From the NCBI GenBank assembly GCA_963722575.1, contig CAVRNR010000020.1, positions 248,001-312,000 of the forward strand: DNA of 64,000 nucleotides. Reading direction: 5' to 3'. A program made the position numbers and the translations under genes. Shown piece by piece: positions 18,158 through 26,070 of this stretch. Below the pieces are notes generated by a model. That model made no database searches and was not told where the DNA came from. It worked only from the letters and a program-made list of their open reading frames with translations. The DNA comes from Fen-178 sp963722575. GTDB lineage: Bacteria > Acidobacteriota > Terriglobia > Bryobacterales > Bryobacteraceae. Numbering within the stretch: position 1 is the stretch's first letter; each line of letters starts with the position of its first letter.

Positions 18158-18703
18158 TCACCGGCTGGCCTCGACCTCGCCCTCCAGCCGCTGCTCCCGC
18201 TCCTCGACCGCCGCCAGTTTCAGGTGGCCGTCGAGCAGTTCCTTGACCCGCCCGGCATCCTCGAAGAGGTTGGTCGTATACGCGGGGAAGGAGGTTGCAA
18301 ACAAATGGTCCGGGCCTGAACTGTAATTCTCGATTGCCCCTGTTGTATACGCTGAGATCAACTTCATCAGGGGCATGATCTGGTTCACCGTCTGGCTCTC
18401 CCATTCGGTCAGCGACCCCTGCTCGGCTTCGAGAATCCCGAGTTCGCGGCCAATCTTGTTGACGTCGTCTTTGAGGATGTCCAGCCTTTCGAGCCGGGCT
18501 GCCGTATATTCCGAGTCCCACGCCGTCAGCGCCAGCCAGTCTGCCGCCTTCACCATGGAGGCGGACAACGAATCGATCCGCTCGAGCGTAGTGCGGGCCT
18601 GTGTCGCCGGGGAATTGTCGTTTGGCTTCGAAGCCGCCTGCCCAACCGATACCGAAAACAACACCAGGGCGGCTGAAACCGCTGCGAAATTAATGGTCTT
18701 CAT
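18158..18703 (-). CDS. Secreted helical protein of unknown function
   Basis: A 181-residue protein with a clear signal peptide (MKTINFAAVSAALVLFSVSVGQAA) and an otherwise alpha-helical, charged sequence that probably forms antiparallel helices or a coiled coil (about residues 35-100 and 145-181). I do not recognise the family. The start is firm: AAGGAGAGG precedes the ATG by about 5 nt. It is followed 100 bp downstream by the broken efflux adaptor in the same direction, so the two may have formed an envelope operon. It is divergent from the CBM9/PKD gene. Confidence 0.7.
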   Translation of the reverse strand: MKTINFAAVSAALVLFSVSVGQAASKPNDNSPATQARTTLERIDSLSASMVKAADWLALTAWDSEYTAARLERLDILKDDVNKIGRELGILEAEQGSLTEWESQTVNQIMPLMKLISAYTTGAIENYSSGPDHLFATSFPAYTTNLFEDAGRVKELLDGHLKLAAVEEREQRLEGEVEASR

Positions 18704-18874
18704 AGATCCTCTCCTTTTTCGTTTTCGAACTCTGTGTGAGTTCTTCTATCGGGAAAGACGACCCGCTCCGGCATTAGGCATCTACCTCCGAACCGGCATT
18801 CTTGGGCCGGCTCGGGTAGTATCGGTTTATCGACCCTGAGAGAGGTATGTTAACGTCGCATTTAAGGACTAACC

Positions 18875-19954
18875 ATGACTCTATCCCGTTTGCCGCTTCT
18901 GGCCTTTGCAGCGCTGCTCTGCTATCCGGCCGTGGCTCTCGACCGGCCAGGCACCGTCTTCAAGATCTTCCAGTTCCCCCCCAACATGATCCCCCGTATC
19001 GACGGCAACGCCGACGACTGGGCCATGGTGCCCGACGATTACGCCATCGGCATCGACCAGCTTGTGGACGATACCGGCAAGTTCAAAGCGCCCGATAAGA
19101 CCAACCTGGACGTCACGGTCAAGGTCGGATGGGTCAAGGGTCTGAACCGCCTGTACTTCTTGTATGAGGCCTATGACAATTACTGGGACTTTTCGCATCC
19201 CGACCTGCACAACGACACCTTTGAACTGGTGGTGGACGGAGACCTTTCCGGCGGGCCGCTGATCCCCCAGTTCATGCCCAACAAGGAACTAGATCCAATG
19301 GACGCGCGCCTGTCCCTGCAGGGCGTGCAGGCGCAAAACTACCACATCATGACGCCGGCCGTGGGCAAGGATTGGACCATGGCGTGGGGCTGCAACTCGT
19401 ATGTGAAGGAGCTTCCCTATGCCAACGCCGCATACTATTACAACTTCAAACCGGGTGAATCGGGCAAGCTCATTCTGGAGTTCTGGATCACGCCCTTCGA
19501 CTACGCCGGTTGCGAAGGCCCCCAGCGGGCCGTGGAATCGGTGCTGACCGAGAACAAGCTCATCGGCCTCTCCTGGGCGGTGATGGATTACGACGACGTC
19601 AACAGCAACGCGCATACGTTCTGGAATCTTTCGCGCCAGCACACCATGTACGGGAAGGCCGATGAGCTGGTGGCATTCAGGCTGATGCCGCTGGAGCCGC
19701 AGTTTCAGAAGGCCATCGATGCGAACTGGTCGTTTAAGATTTTGGACATGAAGCGGCGGCTGGTGGCGTTCGAGGACCTGTCGGTGGGCAAGATCACCTC
19801 CTGGAAATGGGATTTCGGCGACGGAACGAGTTCTACCGAACAGCACCCCATTCACGCCTATCAAAAGGGTGGACAGTACGTTGTGGTGCTGAACGTCGAG
19901 GGGCCGGCGGGCACTTCGCGGCGGGCGAAGATCTGGGACGTGGTGATGCGGTGA
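18875..19954 (+). CDS. Secreted protein with CBM9-like and PKD domains
   Basis: A 359-residue exported protein. It has a signal peptide (about residues 1-22) and a sugar-binding-like beta-sandwich of the CBM9/DOMON type (IDGNADDWAMVPDDYAI, VKVGWVKGLNRLYFLYEAYDNYWDF, FELVVDGD; about 38-260). A C-terminal PKD domain follows (about 285-355) with the signature WDFGDGTSS and HAYQKGGQYVVVLNV. Such proteins usually sit on the cell surface and bind glycans or partner proteins. AAGGA precedes the ATG by 8 nt. The TGA stop overlaps the GTG start of the porin gene (GTGA), so they are translated as a coupled pair. Confidence 0.75.
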   Translation: MTLSRLPLLAFAALLCYPAVALDRPGTVFKIFQFPPNMIPRIDGNADDWAMVPDDYAIGIDQLVDDTGKFKAPDKTNLDVTVKVGWVKGLNRLYFLYEAYDNYWDFSHPDLHNDTFELVVDGDLSGGPLIPQFMPNKELDPMDARLSLQGVQAQNYHIMTPAVGKDWTMAWGCNSYVKELPYANAAYYYNFKPGESGKLILEFWITPFDYAGCEGPQRAVESVLTENKLIGLSWAVMDYDDVNSNAHTFWNLSRQHTMYGKADELVAFRLMPLEPQFQKAIDANWSFKILDMKRRLVAFEDLSVGKITSWKWDFGDGTSSTEQHPIHAYQKGGQYVVVLNVEGPAGTSRRAKIWDVVMR

Positions 19955-21261
19955 AGCGGTTTCGAGCTGTTCTCCTGCTGCTTGTTGGCGGAGTAGCGGC
20001 AGCTCAGATTCCCAGCCCGGGCGACGAATTGAACAAGCTGCTCGGGCAAGAGACCGGCGGCCGTTTCCGGCTGATTTTCGAGTTCCGCGTGCGCGACGAA
20101 TCGCGCACCGGGAACAACTTCGGGCTGGCCAAGAATCTCGATAACCCTCTGCTGCGCACGCGCATCGGCGCGCAGTTGGATGCGACGGACTGGCTCCGCA
20201 TCTCGGCCACCGGCCAGGACGCGCGGGCGCCGGATTACGGTGGTGTGGCCCCCACCACCGCGCGCGATCCCATGGATCTGCACGAGGCCTTCGTGGAGTT
20301 TTTCGCCCAGCGCCAGACCGGATTTGGCGCCATTTTTGGCCGGGAAGTGATCAGCCTCGGAGAAGGCCGCGGCCGCCTGATCGGCGATTCGCAATGGACG
20401 AACACCTCGCGCAGCTACGATACCGCGCGCCTCTATTACCGCTTGCCGGGCGCGCGTATCGAGGTGCTCATGGTCTCCGTGGTGAAGATCAAGGCGGACC
20501 GGTTCAATGTCCCCGATCTGGGCGACCGGGTTTGGGGCACCTATGACACCTTCACTCAGATCATCCCCAAGGGGACGGTGGATTTTTACTTACTTCGTCA
20601 CGACCAGAATCGGGTAGGTGGTTTCACCGGCATCGGCAACCTGGGCACAAACACGCTGGGTGGCCGCGCCGAGGGGCCTCTGCCGGGAAAGTTCAAGTAC
20701 AGCCTCGAGGCCGTCGCCCAAGACGGCCACACCGGCCCGGTCCAGCACCGCGGATATGCGTGGTACAGCGGCATTTCCCGCCCCGTTCACCTGGTGAGAC
20801 CGCTCGATTTGGAAGTGGAATACAAGTATGCGTCCGGCAGCCGGAACGCGGCCGCGCGCGACGATACGTTCGACCAGCTTTACGCCGCCAACCACGACCG
20901 ATTTGGCCGTGCCGACCTGTTCGGCTGGCGCAACGTGCACAATCTGCGATCCCTGGAAACGCTGCATGTCGCGAAACCGGTGGCCCTCAGCGCGATGTAT
21001 AACAACTGGTGGCTGGCCAGCCCCACCGATGCGCTCTACAACAGCTCCGGCACGGCCATCGTACGCGCCGCGAACGGTAACGCTGGAACGCACGTCGGGC
21101 AAGAGGCCGATGTATTTGGAACGTACCAGGCCTCCGGGTGGACATTTGGAGCGGGGATGGCGCATGTGTTTGCGGGCGGATTTTTGCGCGCCACCACGCC
21201 TGGAGTCAACACCAATTACCTGTTCGTCTTCCAGAGCTACACATTCGGCCGCGACCTCTAA
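19951..21261 (+). CDS. Alginate-export-type outer-membrane porin
   Basis: A 436-residue beta-barrel protein. It has a signal peptide (VKRFRAVLLLLVGGVAAAQ), then amphipathic strands typical of the alginate export/AlgE-like family: FRLIFEFRVRDESRT, LLRTRIGAQLDATDWLRISATGQDAR, and MDLHEAFVEFF followed by GFGAIFGREVI. The GTG at 19951 overlaps the stop of the upstream gene and is preferred over earlier in-frame starts, which lie inside that gene. The last residues (YTFGRDL) lack the usual terminal Phe. A hairpin followed by a T-run lies 20 bp downstream. The exported or imported substrate is unknown; coupling with a CBM9/PKD protein suggests a glycan. Confidence 0.75.
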   Translation: MKRFRAVLLLLVGGVAAAQIPSPGDELNKLLGQETGGRFRLIFEFRVRDESRTGNNFGLAKNLDNPLLRTRIGAQLDATDWLRISATGQDARAPDYGGVAPTTARDPMDLHEAFVEFFAQRQTGFGAIFGREVISLGEGRGRLIGDSQWTNTSRSYDTARLYYRLPGARIEVLMVSVVKIKADRFNVPDLGDRVWGTYDTFTQIIPKGTVDFYLLRHDQNRVGGFTGIGNLGTNTLGGRAEGPLPGKFKYSLEAVAQDGHTGPVQHRGYAWYSGISRPVHLVRPLDLEVEYKYASGSRNAAARDDTFDQLYAANHDRFGRADLFGWRNVHNLRSLETLHVAKPVALSAMYNNWWLASPTDALYNSSGTAIVRAANGNAGTHVGQEADVFGTYQASGWTFGAGMAHVFAGGFLRATTPGVNTNYLFVFQSYTFGRDL

Positions 21262-21280
21262 ACAGAGCAAGCGGGCCAAG

Positions 21281-21336
21281 GGCAAGCTAAAGCATGCCCC
21301 ACCATCGTAGGGCATGCTTTAGCTTGCCTATTTTTT
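21281..21336 (+). terminator. Rho-independent terminator built from a dispersed repeat
   Basis: A perfect 19-bp inverted repeat (21281-21299 and 21310-21328, arm GGCAAGCTAAAGCATGCCC) with a 10-nt loop is followed by TATTTTTT. It lies 20 bp past the porin stop, so it should end the CBM9/PKD-porin transcript. The arm is the same sequence as single copies at 21868-21891 and 25750-25773. Confidence 0.75.
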
Positions 21337-21373
21337 CACAGCGGTGGTGGCGCAGACAGTAGTGTCACCGTGT

Positions 21374-21838
21374 CTAACGATGGGCCTTGCCCGTGATTCG
21401 TTCGATCCGGATGCGCACCACGGCTGTTCGCGGGCCCGAAGTGGCGATAACCGCTTCCGCCTCGGGCGTCACCACCCCGCAGAAGCGGATGGCCAGAAGC
21501 TCCAGACCCCGTAGTTTCTCCACCGGGTCCGTCACCAGGGCCGCCCGCCCGAATACGATCGCGCTCTCATAGAGGGTGGAGAGCGCTTCCGGCAGCACCC
21601 TGGCGTCCGCCACGGCGCAGTAAGAGACTCGCTCCTCATGAGCGATGTTCTCCAGTTTGTGTCCCTCCGCGGCGCAGTGAATGTAGAGCACGTCCCCGGC
21701 GAGCACGTGGTTCACGGGGACGGCATACGGCCATCCGTCGGCGCCCACGGTGGCCAGCACGCCATGGTCCGCCCGCGCCAGGATGTCGCGGGCTTGGTCT
21801 TCGGTAACTGCCCTGTCGAATCGACGGATGCTTCGCAC
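21374..21838 (-). CDS. Pyridoxamine 5'-phosphate oxidase-like FMN-binding protein
   Basis: A 154-residue split-barrel flavin-binding protein of the PPOX/NimA-like group. Markers are the N-terminal ARADHGVLATVGADGWPYAVPVNHVLAGD, LYIHCAAEGHKLENI and VSYCAVADARV. Members bind FMN, heme or F420 and reduce small molecules; some confer nitroimidazole resistance. The exact substrate cannot be told. The start is GTG at 21838. It lies 36 bp downstream of the radical SAM gene in the same direction, across a repeat copy, and could be in its operon. Confidence 0.75.
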   Translation of the reverse strand: MRSIRRFDRAVTEDQARDILARADHGVLATVGADGWPYAVPVNHVLAGDVLYIHCAAEGHKLENIAHEERVSYCAVADARVLPEALSTLYESAIVFGRAALVTDPVEKLRGLELLAIRFCGVVTPEAEAVIATSGPRTAVVRIRIERITGKAHR

Positions 21839-21867
21839 CTCACGAACAGGGTAGCAGGGTGTAGTCT

Positions 21868-21891
21868 GGGCAAGCTAAAGCATGCCCCACC
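21868..21891 (+). repeat. Single copy of the GCAAGCTAAAGCATGCCCC repeat
   Basis: The 24-bp sequence matches one arm of the terminator at 21281-21328 plus the ACC extension. On the minus strand its TAG is the stop codon of the radical SAM gene and its neighbouring bases encode the last residues (WGML). Only one arm is present, so it cannot form the terminator hairpin by itself. Confidence 0.75.
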
Positions 21892-23965
21892 GAGCGCCGA
21901 CTTCTTCGCGGTCCTCGACCGCCGCCACTCCGCCGATCTGCACCAGCTCCGGCCCTGGCTGCTCCTTCAGCACGTGCTCGCGGTAGAGCTTCATCATGCG
22001 CTCGTGCTCCTGCCGCTCCTTCAGCTTCGCGTCGCGCGCGCGAGTCTTCTCTTCACGAGCGTTCTTGGCGATTCCCAGGCGGTCCAGGTCGTGCTGCTCT
22101 TCGGTGGTCACAAGCTCCTGGCGCAGCACCAGCGAGTGCTCCAGGCTGTCCAGCGGCACGGTCTTCCCGCCGGCGAAGATCTCGTGCCGGCCGCGCTCCT
22201 CATACCACTTGGTGAGCGTGGCGGTCATGTGCATCTTCTCGATGATGTTGCGCCAGCCGACGCCCGTGTTGTAGGCGCAGAAGGAGATTTCGCCCTCCTG
22301 GGTGGCGTAGGGGATGATGCACTGCTCGGTGCGGCGGAAATCGTAGTTGAACAGGTCCTGGAACCACATGCCGGCGATGAACAGGAAGTTCCAGCGGTCG
22401 CGGCGGCGCTTTTCGATGTCGTCGAAGCTGCGATCTTTGCCCACGTTGCCGTAATTCTTGCCGGTGGCGCCGAAAGTCTTGTCGAACTTCTTCAGCATGT
22501 CGCTGAGCTTGAAGTGAGTGGGCGCCTGGAAGGGATCGTAATTGCGCGCCACGGCCAGCGTCATGCCCGCCACCGAGAGCCACTTGCCGCGCGCGGCGTC
22601 GTTGATGCGGGCCACGTCGCGGGCCAGCCGGTCGGCGTTCAAAAACGCCGTCACGGGCGCGGATTCCTTGGTTTCCTTGTCCACCATCACGGCCATGCCG
22701 ACGCCGCAATTGGGGTGGCAGCCGCAGCTCAACTGGCCCCAATCGGCCTGCGGGCCGTGCACCAGGTCGCTCCAGTCCGAGAAAGTGGACATGAAGGAAA
22801 TCGGGAACCAGTCGCGGGCCGGCTCGCCCAGGCCGGTCTGGTCCTTCACGTCGTGCGCCAGGTGCGAGAGCGTATAGCGCTGGGCGGCGCGGCGCTCGTC
22901 GGTGACGGCTTCGTCGCGGCCGGTGAAGGAGACCGGCTGGAACGAAAGGAAGGGAATCTTCTTGGGATTGTCGAGCGCAAATTGGACGATGCGGCCCACT
23001 TGCTCGTTGTTGATGCCGTTGACGATGGTGATGACGGGGATGATATCGACGCCGTTGGCGTACAGGTTCTCGATGGCCCGCAGCTTCACGTCGAACAGGT
23101 TGCCGACCTTGCGATGCTGGTTGGCGGCATTGCCGATGCCGTCGAACTGGAGGTAGGCGTAGCGCAGGCCGGCCTCGGCGGCCCGCCGGCAGAACTCGGG
23201 GCTCTTGGCAAACTCGATGCCGTTGGTGGCCGCCTGCACCGAGGTGTAGCCCACTTCGCGCGCGTAGCGGACGGCGTCCAGGAAGTGGGGCGAGAGCGTC
23301 GGCTCTCCTCCCGAAAACTGAACCGACATCTGGCGCTTCGGCTTGATGGTGATGGCGTTGTCGAGCAGCGTGCGGATATCGTCCCAGCTCAGCTCATGCA
23401 CGAAGCCCACCTGGTTGGCGTCCATGAAGCAGGGGTCGCACATCATGTTGCAGCGGTTGGTGAGGTCGATGGTGAGCACCGAGCCGCGGCCGTGAGTGAT
23501 GGTGCTGGAGCCGTGCTTGTGCAGCGTGGAATCGTTGTGCGCGCGGATGTCGCGGCCGGGGAAGACCTGCTCGATGTGCCGGTAGAAGGCTGTATCGACC
23601 GCCATCACGTCTTCGAAGCGGCCGTGGATGGGGCACTCCTTCACCATCAGAATCCGGCCATCGCGCTCGACGATCTGCGCTTTGATCTCGCCCGGCTTAT
23701 CGGTGTAGAGGACTTCGAGGGGAGTCTTGCCGTCGAGGATCTGCCGGCGGATTTCGGGGATGCAGCGCGGGCACAGGGAATCGGTTTCGCGCGGCCAGCC
23801 CAGCGGGGGTTTGACCTTTTCCCACGATTTCAGCAGCGGTTTATCGGACCACTTCGGCACGAAGCCCGGATTCCGGTGGATCCGATTGAGTTTGTCGAAG
23901 ACAAACCAAGCCGCGCCGGCGGCGTATGTCAGGGCTTTTTCAGCATACTTAATGGGCTTGTGCAT
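21875..23965 (-). CDS. Radical SAM enzyme related to COG1964 (tetraether/diabolic lipid synthase-like)
   Basis: A 696-residue protein with three parts. The first is an N-terminal zinc/iron-binding-type module with CPRC (about residue 65) and KECPIHGRF (about 108). The second is the radical SAM core with RCNMMCDPCF (about 170), the SAM-binding SGGEPTLSPHF (about 220), AATNGIEF and AYLQFDGIG. The third is a long C-terminal region with FLFIAGMWFQDLFNYDF and NTGVGWRNIIEKMH. The N-terminal Cys module followed by TNRCN-x-x-C-x-x-CF is the pattern I know from COG1964 enzymes, which include archaeal tetraether lipid synthase and bacterial candidates for membrane-spanning lipids. Hydroxymethylpterin dimethyltransferase is another possibility. 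GGGAGG precedes the ATG by 8 nt, fixing the start. Confidence 0.75.
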   Translation of the reverse strand: MHKPIKYAEKALTYAAGAAWFVFDKLNRIHRNPGFVPKWSDKPLLKSWEKVKPPLGWPRETDSLCPRCIPEIRRQILDGKTPLEVLYTDKPGEIKAQIVERDGRILMVKECPIHGRFEDVMAVDTAFYRHIEQVFPGRDIRAHNDSTLHKHGSSTITHGRGSVLTIDLTNRCNMMCDPCFMDANQVGFVHELSWDDIRTLLDNAITIKPKRQMSVQFSGGEPTLSPHFLDAVRYAREVGYTSVQAATNGIEFAKSPEFCRRAAEAGLRYAYLQFDGIGNAANQHRKVGNLFDVKLRAIENLYANGVDIIPVITIVNGINNEQVGRIVQFALDNPKKIPFLSFQPVSFTGRDEAVTDERRAAQRYTLSHLAHDVKDQTGLGEPARDWFPISFMSTFSDWSDLVHGPQADWGQLSCGCHPNCGVGMAVMVDKETKESAPVTAFLNADRLARDVARINDAARGKWLSVAGMTLAVARNYDPFQAPTHFKLSDMLKKFDKTFGATGKNYGNVGKDRSFDDIEKRRRDRWNFLFIAGMWFQDLFNYDFRRTEQCIIPYATQEGEISFCAYNTGVGWRNIIEKMHMTATLTKWYEERGRHEIFAGGKTVPLDSLEHSLVLRQELVTTEEQHDLDRLGIAKNAREEKTRARDAKLKERQEHERMMKLYREHVLKEQPGPELVQIGGVAAVEDREEVGARWGML

Positions 23966-24093
23966 CCCAATTGACCTCCCTTGAGTGCTTGTGAAGAGTA
24001 TACGCGGCGCGGGGGACTAAGAGGTACGGATTGGCATTAAACCGTTGGATTTATTGGTTGTACGGCAAGTAAGCGGGTTGAATGGAGACCCGG

Positions 24094-24459
24094 TTAGAGG
24101 ACCTTCTTGACTACCAGGTCGGAGCTCCAACTGCCATCGTCGAGGCCCATGGTGAAGTGAATCTCGCTCTCCAGAACCTGGCCCTTGAAGACCAGCTTGA
24201 TGGGCTGGCCCTGGTATTCCGCCATGGCCCAGAAGGTCACGGTGTCGGCTTGAATCTTGCCGTCTTTGATCTCGCTGGTTTGTCCCTCCACCATGAAGGC
24301 GCCGGTCACGGTGTCGCCGCTTGCCTTCAGGTCGAAGTTCAGCTCGTGAGTCTCGCCGTCCACGACGATGCTTCCTTTCCACTTGCCGGTGGCATCGGCG
24401 GAGTAGAGCAGGGTGACCAGCACCAGCAGCAATCCCGCGAGAGTGGGTATGCGTTTCAT
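24094..24459 (-). CDS. Small secreted beta-barrel-like protein
   Basis: A 121-residue protein with a signal peptide (MKRIPTLAGLLLVLVTLLYSADA) and a beta-rich remainder (GKWKGSIVVDGETHELNF, TVTGAFMVEGQ, VLESEIHFTMG). The pattern is common in acidobacteria and resembles a lipocalin-like scaffold, but no function is known. No Shine-Dalgarno sequence precedes the ATG; instead TACAAT (24467-24472 on the minus strand) lies 7 nt upstream, so the message may be leaderless. It is divergent from the aminotransferase gene, with only 41 bp between start codons. Confidence 0.7.
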   Translation of the reverse strand: MKRIPTLAGLLLVLVTLLYSADATGKWKGSIVVDGETHELNFDLKASGDTVTGAFMVEGQTSEIKDGKIQADTVTFWAMAEYQGQPIKLVFKGQVLESEIHFTMGLDDGSWSSDLVVKKVL

Positions 24460-24466
24460 GCAGCGT

Positions 24467-24494
24467 ATTGTATCATCGCGGGCCGCGCTATGAT
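24467..24494. promoter_or_regulatory. Paired divergent -10 elements, possible leaderless promoters
   Basis: On the minus strand TACAAT (24467-24472) is 7 nt from the ATG of the small secreted protein. On the plus strand TATGAT (24489-24494) is 6 nt from the ATG of the aminotransferase. Transcription would begin at or next to each start codon. The -35 regions are weak (TTATCA-like for the minus strand). Confidence 0.4.
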
Positions 24495-24500
24495 AAGTAG

Positions 24501-25721
24501 ATGTCGAGCACTTTTCCCCCCGTTGTGGATCAATCCGCCCAGCAGACGATGGACCTGGAGCGGGAATACGTATTGCAGAACTACGCCCGTTATCCGCTGG
24601 TCCTCGCCCGCGGAAAGGGCTGCCACGTTTACGATGTGGAAGGCCGCCGCTACTTGGATTTCATCGCCGGCATCGGCGTGAATGCGCTGGGACACGCGCA
24701 TCCGCGGATTCTCGCGGCGATTCGCGAGCAGGCCGGTCTGCTGATTCATACTTCCAACCTTTATTACAACCTGTACCAGGGGCCGCTGGCCAAGCGCCTG
24801 GCGGAAATCAGCGGCCTCCAGCGCACCTTCTTCGCCAATACCGGCACGGAGGCGATGGAGGGCGCGCTCAAGATGGTGCATGCCCACGGCCGCGCCATCC
24901 ACCCGGAGAAGTACGAGATTCTCTCGCTCGAGAATTCGTTCCACGGACGCACGCTGGGGGCGCTTTCCATCACCGGCCAGGCCAAGTACCGGGAGCCGTT
25001 CGAACCGCTGATCCCAGGCGTCAAATTTATTCCGGTGAACGATCTCGCGGCTTTGGAGGCGGCCTTCGGCGAGCGCACCGCGGGTATCGTGCTGGAGATG
25101 ATCCAGGGCGAAGGCGGAATCTATCCGCTGACCCACGAATTCGTGGCCAAGGCGCGCGAGCTGGCGGACCGTTACAACGCGCTGCTGGTGGCGGATGAGA
25201 TCCAGTGCGGCGTGGGCCGGCCGGGAACCTACTTCGCCTATCAGCGCGCGCAGCCGGTGATTTTGCCCGACGCGATGGCGGCGGCCAAGCCGCTGGCGTG
25301 CGGAATTCCCCTCGGGGTGATCGTGGCCAATGAAAGGGCCGCGGCCGCCATTAAGCCGGGAATGCATGGCAGCACCTTTGGCGGCGGCGCCCTGGCGTGC
25401 CGCGTGGCGCTCGAGTTCCTGGACGTTCTGGACGAGCTGTTGCCCTCCATTCAGAGAGTCGGCGGGTATTTCCACGTGGTGCTGAACGAGCTGGCCCGCA
25501 AGCACGGCTTCGTGAAAGAAGTGCGCGGGTTCGGCCTGATGCTGGGGATGGAGCTGGCCGTTCCCGGCAAGCAGATCGTGCTGGACGCGATGGCCGAGGG
25601 CCTGCTCATCAATTGCACGCACGAAACCGTGCTGCGCTTCCTGCCGCCGTACATCGTGACCGAGAAGGAAGTCGACCAGGCGGTGAAGGTTCTAGCGAAG
25701 CTCTTCGCCAAAGTGAAGTAG
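24501..25721 (+). CDS. Acetylornithine-type class III aminotransferase
   Basis: A 406-residue PLP enzyme of the ornithine/acetylornithine aminotransferase group. Key blocks are GLNAxGHAHP-like IGVNALGHAHPRI, FFANTGTEAMEGALKMV, NSFHGRTLGALSITGQ, VADEIQCGVGRPG, and GSTFGGGALACRVALEFL. The Schiff-base Lys is in MAAAKPLACGIPLG, where the usual LAK is AAK. The expected reaction is transfer between a delta-amino group and 2-oxoglutarate in arginine or ornithine metabolism. No arg genes are adjacent, so acetylornithine, succinylornithine, ornithine and GABA are all possible substrates. Confidence 0.8.
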   Translation: MSSTFPPVVDQSAQQTMDLEREYVLQNYARYPLVLARGKGCHVYDVEGRRYLDFIAGIGVNALGHAHPRILAAIREQAGLLIHTSNLYYNLYQGPLAKRLAEISGLQRTFFANTGTEAMEGALKMVHAHGRAIHPEKYEILSLENSFHGRTLGALSITGQAKYREPFEPLIPGVKFIPVNDLAALEAAFGERTAGIVLEMIQGEGGIYPLTHEFVAKARELADRYNALLVADEIQCGVGRPGTYFAYQRAQPVILPDAMAAAKPLACGIPLGVIVANERAAAAIKPGMHGSTFGGGALACRVALEFLDVLDELLPSIQRVGGYFHVVLNELARKHGFVKEVRGFGLMLGMELAVPGKQIVLDAMAEGLLINCTHETVLRFLPPYIVTEKEVDQAVKVLAKLFAKVK

Positions 25722-25749
25722 GGGCCGGGCATCCAGTTTCCTGTGGTCC

Positions 25750-25773
25750 GGGCAAGCTAAAGCATGCCCCACC
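25750..25773 (+). repeat. Single copy of the GCAAGCTAAAGCATGCCCC repeat
   Basis: Identical over 24 bp to the copy at 21868-21891, in the same orientation, between the aminotransferase stop and vapB. As a single arm it cannot form the strong terminator hairpin seen at 21281-21328. Confidence 0.75.
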
Positions 25774-25785
25774 AAGGTCAATGCA

Positions 25786-25797
25786 TTACCGTGGTAA
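25786..25797. promoter_or_regulatory. Short palindrome before vapB, candidate operator
   Basis: TTACC-GT-GGTAA, a perfect 5+2+5 palindrome 10 bp before the antitoxin ATG. AbrB-fold antitoxins bind such sites to repress their own operon, so this is a reasonable operator candidate on position alone. Confidence 0.35.
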
Positions 25798-25806
25798 GGT
25801 AGAGGC

Positions 25807-26070
25807 ATGGCGCTGGCTCATTCCAAGGTCACGGCGCAGGGGCAGATTTCGGTTCCCGCGGGCGTTCGTCGAAAGCTGGGCATCGGCCCAGGGTCGATCC
25901 TGGAATGGGACGAAGACGGCGAACAGATCGTCGTGCGGCGCTCGGCCCGGTTCACGTCCCAGGACATTCATCGGGCGTTGTTCCCCAAGCAGGCTCCGGA
26001 ACCGCGTACTCTCGATGACATGAAAGAGGGCATCCGGCGGCGCGTCCGGGAGCGTCATGCGCGCCGTTGA
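25807..26070 (+). CDS. vapB: VapB-type AbrB/MazE-fold antitoxin
   Basis: An 87-residue protein whose N-terminal half is a SpoVT/AbrB swapped-hairpin DNA-binding domain (SKVTAQGQISVPAGVRRKLGIGPGSILEWDEDG). The basic C-terminal tail (DDMKEGIRRRVRERHARR) is expected to wrap the toxin. It should neutralise the adjacent VapC and repress the operon. The coding end overlaps vapC by 14 bp, the classic antitoxin-toxin arrangement. Confidence 0.85.
   Translation: MALAHSKVTAQGQISVPAGVRRKLGIGPGSILEWDEDGEQIVVRRSARFTSQDIHRALFPKQAPEPRTLDDMKEGIRRRVRERHARR

Noticed and set aside
21638..23974. 778-codon plus-strand frame
   Set aside because: Antisense to the radical SAM gene, which has unmistakable motifs and a good ribosome-binding site.
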